Assembly: GCA_039720395.1 (NCBI GenBank)
Contig: CM077820.1
Span: 9,895,338-9,959,337, forward strand
Length of the DNA stretch: 64,000 nt
Origin: Liquidambar formosana
Taxonomy: Eukaryota; Streptophyta; Magnoliopsida; Saxifragales; Altingiaceae
Reading direction: 5' to 3'
Made by a program: the position numbers and the translations under genes. The notes below the pieces were generated by a model, which was not told the origin of the DNA, did not search any database, and saw only the letters and a program-made list of their open reading frames with translations. Below are positions 58,258-64,000 of this stretch, in pieces; position 1 is the stretch's first letter; the number at the start of each line of letters is the position of its first letter.

Positions 58258-61200
58258 CTCTTTATATACATGTGTGGTGTGTGTTTGTATTTGTGTCTGT
58301 ATATTCGCCAAAGAGAGGTGGATATAGTGTTTGTTTTACTTTTGAAGTTCTTTTTTCCCCCTGCTAAATCACTATATTGAGGCAATAAAAGCCACTTTCT
58401 TACAGCCTTTGAGAATAAAAAAACTATTTTTTTACACCCTTGGTTCACCATCACGTGTCCTTTGTATTATGAAAAGTGGATGGAGGATATTAAAAAATAA
58501 TTAGTTCATGTGTTTTGAATTTAAAGTATCAGATGTCGTCTAGAGTTGGGTTGCTAGAGCAAGATATAAGAATTGCTTGCATTTGTATATTGGCAAGTCA
58601 TTTGATGTTTTGACTTTGAACTCCTAACTCCAAGATTTCTAATGTACATTACAAGCTCCTTGACAATCAAAATATGGAGTTATTGGCCGTGAAAAATGTG
58701 TGATGCATGGTACAAAATCTAAGAAAACACATAGTATACATATCTGCTGATGAAAACAACCTTAAATAAGCACATAAATAACTAAGAAACGTGTAAAAAG
58801 ATTCCAGAGGATAACTTATACATGCTTTTACATTTTAGTTTGTGTTTTATTGGGTTTACCCAAAAGTGTCTGTGTAATTGTCCAAATTTTTAGAAAACTA
58901 TATCCTCTGGAATCTGTTTTAGTTATCCTCTGGGGATGAATCCAAACTTACACAATATTTTCCTCTTTGTGTGGTCAAAAAAATATTTCAAGTTCCTATT
59001 TCTTGTCGGGTTTTTACACTAAAATTTTGTTAGGAAGGAATTAATAATGTTGTAGTTAGTGTTAAATCTGCTTATTTTATGCTTTGCAGGGCAAGACCTT
59101 TTTAACGATCTCCCCATAGGTGAAAGTTCTACTATCCCTTTCAAGGACTGAAACGCAGTATGGAAACTACCTTCCCTTTTAAATTTCAATTATATTTAAT
59201 TGGAAATGCTATATATTTTTTAAAACTATCATGATAAGTATAACGGTTCTTCCTCAATTTTTTTCTAATCCTTAATTTTTATCTTTCAACTCTATTGGAA
59301 ATTCTCTTTAATTAGCTGGAGGAAGTGTAAAGGAACAAAAACTTGGGCAGCACTGTGCTCAGATTTTATTTCAGGTGAGTCCTCTATTTGTTCATTTATT
59401 TTTAACAATGTTTAATTACAACTTTTAGCTATAGATTGAGCATTGTGTAGATTGGCCTCATATAGGGTTTTTCATTCATAGTTGAAATATATTATGATGG
59501 CTTCATTTTTTGTTCTCTCTTTTTGTTAATTGTATGTATACCATATAACACCTACATTGTCAAGAAAGAAAAATGTTATGCGGCAGCGCAATAAACAAAT
59601 CAAATTTCTCAAACACAAAAAAATAAAGCAATTATACGATCTTTCTTTTTCCTCTTAGCTTTCCAAAATCCAAACAGAGGCCAACATTCTCCATAGTAAG
59701 CAAAATGAAGTGAATGATTTCATCAATCATTTCTCATTTAATTTAAGTTGGATGTTGTCCTTTTTGTTTTGTTTTTTTGTTTTTTTGTTTTTTTTTTTCC
59801 TCTTTATCTTCCTTGTAACATTAGACTTCCTCAACTGTTGGATTGCTTAGTTCTCAGTCAACCCACTGAAACATCCATGTTGACAAAGTGCATCAATGAC
59901 CAATCTAACTTATTGACCATCCAATAAATTAAGCACTTTTGGTTGTGTGGGAAATGTTGCCAATGCTAGCTGACAGCCCAAAGTGAATGACAGCGTTTAG
60001 GTAGTTGGGATAATTTGCTGCTACTGCTGAAAAACAGCCATGGTTTCATGGGTTTATCTCATCACACATGGCTTCTCAAGCCACGAGTGCTCTTGAGTGC
60101 AATCCTTCCATGTTAGTCAACTCCCATAGGATGGGTTTCAAGCCAAGAGCACTCCTTCCATGTTAGTCAACTCCCATAGGATGGGTTTCGAGCATTGGAT
60201 CACATCCAAGCAACCCCATCTTGCGAGGATAACACGATTATCCAACTTGTGATAGGATTATAGGGATGGATAAGACTTGGATGCAACTCAATGATAGATT
60301 TTGCCCTAAATATATACAAGGTGTTAAAGACTTCATGAAATTGGCGAGCTAATCTATATAAATATTCCATGGATAATCTTCCACATGCAAGCGACTACCC
60401 TCCAAAAAACATGGTGCAAGACATGTGAGATTGTCTTTGTGAGCGGCCTAGCTCAAAAGTATTTCAAGTGTTGAACAAGATGTAAATATTAGTGATAGAT
60501 TTAGTTTCCTTTAGTAAAGTTTCATTCTTACACAATGATAATTATATTTTAATATATCCTATTTTATACAAATGAAAGGTTTTTTTTTTTTTTGTTTTTT
60601 GTTTTTTGTTTAAAGTTCGAATTTGATATGCTTCTTAAATTTATTTATTTATTTTTTTGGTATAATGTAGAGAAGAAGCATTACAAAAGCAAAGAATAGA
60701 TCATAGCTCATGGTTTATCACATTTTGGGTTTGAAGTCATTTGTCAATCGTCGTCTTATAGTTAGGCAGGAAGCTCTGGAGACTAGGCAGCAGTTTGAGT
60801 TGGAGGTTGAGACAACTAAGCAGGAAGTTGCGGATATTAGGCAACGGTTAGAGGCACAGCAGGCAAAGATGCAAGAGATGAGTATCAAGCAAAATGAGAT
60901 GGAAACCTTCTCGAAGACCTTGATATCACAAGTACAACTTCTTCCTAAATGGTAAGTTATATCTCATGTTTACATTCAATAGTATTAATTGTAATACTAA
61001 CTTTGAAGTTTGAAACTTACAAATATAATTGTGTTTAGGCTTCTTAGGGAAATATCGATCGAAATGCCCTAAAATTAGACAACCACTTGGTTGGGTCAAA
61101 ACAAACTTGTATGAACAAAATAGAGTCCAAGATGGACTCTCAATTTGTAAAATATGTAAAATTTTGAAATTAGAAATTTAGGTTTACAAATAAAAGTGAA

Positions 61201-64000
61201 CTTGAGCTTTACGAAGGAAAAATGTCGAATATTAATCACAATGCCTCCAAATTAGATCACCACCTTGTGTTTTCATTTACATGTGCTGTTGCTAGGCTGG
61301 GCTTGTTTTGCTTTTTGTTTTTCCAGTTTAGTTGAGTGTGGTCTTGAGTTGATTTATAGTACGTGGGGGCAATTTAGAAGTAGCATAGATATATTAGCTT
61401 TGTTTTTGCCGAGTTGTTGTGAGTTCTAATTCTCTTTTTCTTCTAAATTGGTTTCTTTTTGCTGAAAAAAAAAAAAAAAAAAAATAGAGAGAAGAAGAAA
61501 GAAAGAAATAAAGAAATTATATACTCGTATTATATTCTCTTAAGCTTATGAATCCAAAAGAACAATCACAAATCTAATGTATGACTTTTCCTTATTTTCA
61601 ATTCTAAATTCCAAATATATTAATACTTTTTTTTTGTTTTATTTTGCAGATTTGAAACAACTGAAGTTGATTGCTCACGTATGCTAGCTTAGCATTTGGA
61701 GTTCTGTTTTTCCTTTTGTTTTTTTTTCCTTTGGTTTGGTATTTTTATTAATAGTGCAATTTTTTTGGAAACTTTTTTAGGATTTTGGAATTAATGTATT
61801 GAGAATATACAAAATCTACTTTTTTTTTTATGGTATAAGTTATTATTTGTAATAAAGTTATACAAGTATTTGCAATCAAGTTATTATTTATAAGTAAGTT
61901 ATACAGGTATGTGGCTGCAATAAAAAAAAATGTTATACATGCATTTGACAACAAATTATTCGTTGCTCATAAGGTCCTTTCACTGTGGGGTGAAATCTAA
62001 TTGGTAATAATTTTATCACAAAATATTTGTGATTGCAAATGGTTTTTTAATTGCTCTTAGCGACTAATTTATTTTGTAGCTAATAGAATCCCTATTTGGT
62101 GAACCAATAGTTGCAACAAAATAGTTTTGTCGCAAATAATGTTTAAAATGTTTTTATCGACAAAAGTATTTTGTAGCTAATAGAATCACTATTTGGTGAA
62201 CCAATAGTAGCAACGAAATAGTTTTGTCGCAGATAATGTTTGAAATGTTTTTATCGACAAAAGTATTTTGTAGACAATATTTTTATTTTTTCCAACGAAA
62301 TAATTTTGTTGCTAATGGATGTTTTTATACTAACACTTTCATACTAATTAGCGACAAATTTCTACAATTGGCAACAAATAATATGCAATTTGGCAACGAT
62401 GTCTTTTGTCGGTAATGGTTGATTATTGGCGACGAAATAGAAAATTGTTGCTAAATGGGTATTTTTTTTGCTTAAATTTTCATAGTTTTTGCTACAAAAT
62501 TTTATAATCGGCGACAAATATGATTCATGTTTGCGACAATTGTTTTTTATCGCTAATGGTTAACTAATTGGCGACGAGATACATTTTGTCGCTAATACAT
62601 TCTCTTTTTGGCGACGATACCAAAGTTTTGTCGTCAATAGTCTTTTGCCACGCTCTTTTAGCCACGACGTGGCGACAAAATTTTTTCGTTGCTAATATTT
62701 TTTGGCGACAATTGGAGTTGCTTTCGCGACAAACTCTTTTGTCGCCAAAAGCATGATTTGTTGTAGTGACATGTTTTACGAGTGAGTTTTCCATGTAACT
62801 GTGACACGGACACGTGGTATCACAGCTCAATAAGAGTTAAGTAAAGTAGCATTGTGAAGTCAAAATATACTCTGACAATTCTAATTTACCTAGCTCTTTT
62901 TCTTTTGTGTCATGGGTTAATGAGGTAAAGTAAAATAAGATTCTAAGGTAAAAAAATAATTTGATAATTTTATTTTGTGATACTGCATCAATCGTATCAC
63001 AACTACATATAAATTATTCTTGTGTTTTACATGGTTGATGACTCAAGGAAAAAATGAGATTTTTATGAATATATTTTTACACGGAGTAACTTTTATTATG
63101 GGCACTTGTGGCTGGCCTTAAAGTACTTGAGCCAGAGTTCTAAGGGTCAATCCCTCCTGTACGTTTAACAATTTATTTATTTATTTTTTTAACTCTTAAT
63201 TTTAAAAATTTCATTCATTGCCTTTTTTTTACTTAATAACAATTTTTTTTTTTATTTTACGAAGTACTTTTATAGATTAAACAAGTCTTATTTATCTTTT
63301 AACTCTTTGTTAAAAAAAAAAAAAAAAAGCCTATTCAATACGTGCCTCATAAACTTGAGATTTACAGTAGTTGAGATTTTTTAATAGGCGTGCTCTTTTT
63401 TATTTTTTATTTTATTTTTTGATACTTTTATACTAAACTTCTAAACTTTGAGACTGAAAAACAACATATCATTATGGTGCATTTGGATGAAACATTTGCA
63501 AAAAAGATTTGGGTTAAGATGAGATTTCAACCTTATTTGCTTCAAATGCTGCTATCATAATTTGATATTGAAATCTCATCTTAACTCAAATCTTTCTTAC
63601 AAACTTAACCCTCATCGAAACGCACAATATACTTTGCTTTTTCCGTCAAATTTAATGTTTATTTCTATCAATTTTACATTGAATTTGTAATATATTTTAG
63701 TACATACTATTTGTATAACAGGCGTGCTATTGAACTTCAACAAATATAATTGAATTAAATGAAACGATATTTCCATGCTAATTCCCATACTTAAATAAAT
63801 ACATTTTATTATTAGCTCCAAGAAATGTTCTGAGATCAGTTGAATCATATGGGTTGAGACCACAAAGAAACTTGTTGCAGGCATGGTACCACTACAACAT
63901 TTTGACAGATCTTCTGGGTGATGGGATCTTCACGGTGGATGGAGAGAAGTGGCGACATCAGAGGAAGTTATCAAGCTATGAATTCTCCACCAAGATACTG
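53616..64000 (+). CDS. CYP704: Cytochrome P450, CYP704 family (exons 1-2, continues past the window)
   Basis: CYP704 P450s are ER-anchored haem monooxygenases, mostly omega-hydroxylases of long-chain fatty acids used in cutin, suberin or pollen-wall precursors. Exon 1 runs to 53915: a membrane anchor (PIPFIATTLAVILAICIIKI), the region GTVFHQLLNFKRLHHHMTEL, then VEYFLKTNFANYGK, ending at donor AAG|GTACGT. Exon 2 starts after TTGCAG at 63881, phase 0: AWYHYNILTDLLGDGIFTVD, then GEKWRHQRKLSSYEFSTKIL, a CYP704 signature region. It reaches the window end, so the haem-binding and later exons are not seen. The start may be 53586 or 53616; I prefer 53616 (MDFPSLPIP). The intron is 9965 bp because of an 8501-bp CACTA element plus a small MITE. 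Exon frames are intact. The family call is strong; the subfamily (A or C) is open. Confidence 0.88.
54455..55520. repeat. Six tandem ~183-bp subterminal units of the CACTA element
   Basis: Each unit contains TTGGCGACAAATTTATTTC-like sequence, GCGAAAGATA, TTGGCGCCAATT (a palindrome) and CGCCGTTTAGCATGTGTC. The phrase GCCGTTTAGCAT and its variants recur near 54529, 54713, 54897, 55081, 55265 and 55447. All open frames across 54248-55517 are artefacts of this periodicity. Confidence 0.8.
55971..56469. mobile_element. hAT-like element nested in the CACTA element
   Basis: The ends are CAGTGTTATTAAAC and, inverted, CATAGTTATTAAAT, with GGATCGGATTGG and GACCGGTC-type motifs inside. ATTGAGTG (55963-55970) and ATTCAGTG (56470-56477) form an 8-bp target duplication with one mismatch, fitting hAT. 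Confidence 0.6.
57300..57720 (+). other. Possible promoter and leader of the CACTA transposase gene
   Basis: A C/T-rich region with several AACCCT / CCCTAA phrases precedes a potential splice donor (GAAG|GTGAGT at 57647). CACTA transposase genes often begin with such a leader. No protein can be assigned. Confidence 0.3.
58203..58256. repeat. (TA)n microsatellite
   Basis: An uninterrupted TA run of about 54 bases inside the CACTA element. Confidence 0.85.
60671..60951 (+). pseudogene. Coiled-coil remnant of a CACTA-associated protein
   Basis: After an acceptor-like TAATGTAG, the frame from ATG 60710 gives an 81-residue segment with a heptad-rich core (ELEVETTKQEVADIRQRLEA, then QQAKMQEMSIKQ), ending near AAATG|GTAAGT. 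Such coiled coils close the Ptta/En/Spm-type proteins of plant CACTA elements. The frame is closed by TAG just before the ATG, and splicing to the next acceptor (61650) would create TGA, so this is a remnant or a mis-predicted exon. Confidence 0.4.
61950..62768. repeat. Right subterminal repeat region of the CACTA element
   Basis: Dense TTTGTCGC / GGCGACAAA / GTTGCTAAT motifs in both orientations. AATAGAATC.CTATTTGGTGAA recurs at 62082 and 62178. Unlike the left end there is no long-period array. Confidence 0.7.
63475..63627. mobile_element. ~150-bp inverted-repeat MITE in CYP704 intron 1
   Basis: The left arm GGTGCATTTGGATGA...GATTTGGGTTAAGATGAG pairs with the inverted right arm TGTGCGTTTCGATGA...GATTTGAGTTAAGATGAG. 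It sits about 250 bp before exon 2, outside the CACTA element. No clear target duplication. Confidence 0.6.

Larger units (their letters stand above)
54268..62768. mobile_element. CACTA (En/Spm) DNA transposon in the CYP704 first intron
   Basis: The left end is CACTACAACAAATCAGGCTT and the right end, inverted, CACTACAACAAATCATGCTT, extending to about 31 bp with TTGGCGACAAA-type sequence. ACA is duplicated on both sides (54265-54267, 62769-62771), the 3-bp duplication of CACTA elements. Both ends are rich in GGCGACAAA / TTTGTCGC motifs, as expected of subterminal transposase-binding arrays. No long transposase frame is present; the only protein-like remnant is a coiled coil at 60710. So it is probably non-autonomous or decayed. 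Confidence 0.93.

Noticed and set aside
62224..62830. Open frames at the right end of the CACTA element
   Set aside because: Subterminal repeat artefacts with no domain.
63090..63170. tRNA/SINE-like phrase (GAGTTCTAAGGGTCAATCCC)
   Set aside because: No A box, no tail and no target duplication; too weak to call.

Overview
The window is nuclear DNA from a dicot plant, probably a woody species with a repeat-rich genome. The reasons are plant-specific gene families (clade A PP2C, subtilase SBT1, 3-ketoacyl-CoA synthase, CYP704 P450), GT-AG introns, AT-rich intergenic DNA with long microsatellites, and a dense load of plant transposons. I cannot name the species. All gene names come from motif recognition by eye; no database search was run.

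Layout. (1) 2078-5071, minus: an AHG1-type clade A protein phosphatase 2C (ABA signalling). Three exons are present and the last exon is not in the window. Exons 1 and 2 are each one base too long to stay in frame. A cluster of ACGT (ABRE/G-box) elements lies upstream at 5241-5640. (2) 5.7-19.6 kb: gene-poor, with SINEs, a stem-loop MITE family, a 901-bp hAT-like element and a 113-bp solo LTR. (3) 19625-21955, minus: an intact intronless subtilase of SBT1.3 type. In Arabidopsis, AHG1 (At5g51760) and SBT1.3 (At5g51750) are neighbours, so this looks like conserved microsynteny. (4) 22-31 kb: repeats, including two copies of a 397/398-bp long-TIR element with perfect 9-bp target duplications, one nested inside the LTR of a miniature retrotransposon (TRIM). 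(5) 31539-38146: two intact 3-ketoacyl-CoA synthase genes, convergent (tail to tail), with their promoters duplicated as well. Both have Pro where FAE1-type enzymes have the catalytic His. (6) 39-53 kb: Stowaway and Tourist MITEs, SINEs, a decayed 4-kb L1-type LINE and LINE 3' fragments, tandem repeats and another TRIM. (7) 53616-64000, plus: the first two exons of a CYP704-type P450. Its first intron is about 10 kb because it holds an 8501-bp CACTA transposon with intact termini and a 3-bp target duplication.

The genes do not form a pathway or operon. KCS and CYP704 families both act on long-chain acyl lipids (wax, cutin, suberin, sporopollenin), but their proximity here may be chance. The strongest structural signals are the CACTA element inside the P450 intron, the KCS active-site change shared by both duplicates, the two frame breaks in the AHG1-like gene, and several nested elements whose target-site duplications allow the empty sites to be worked out.
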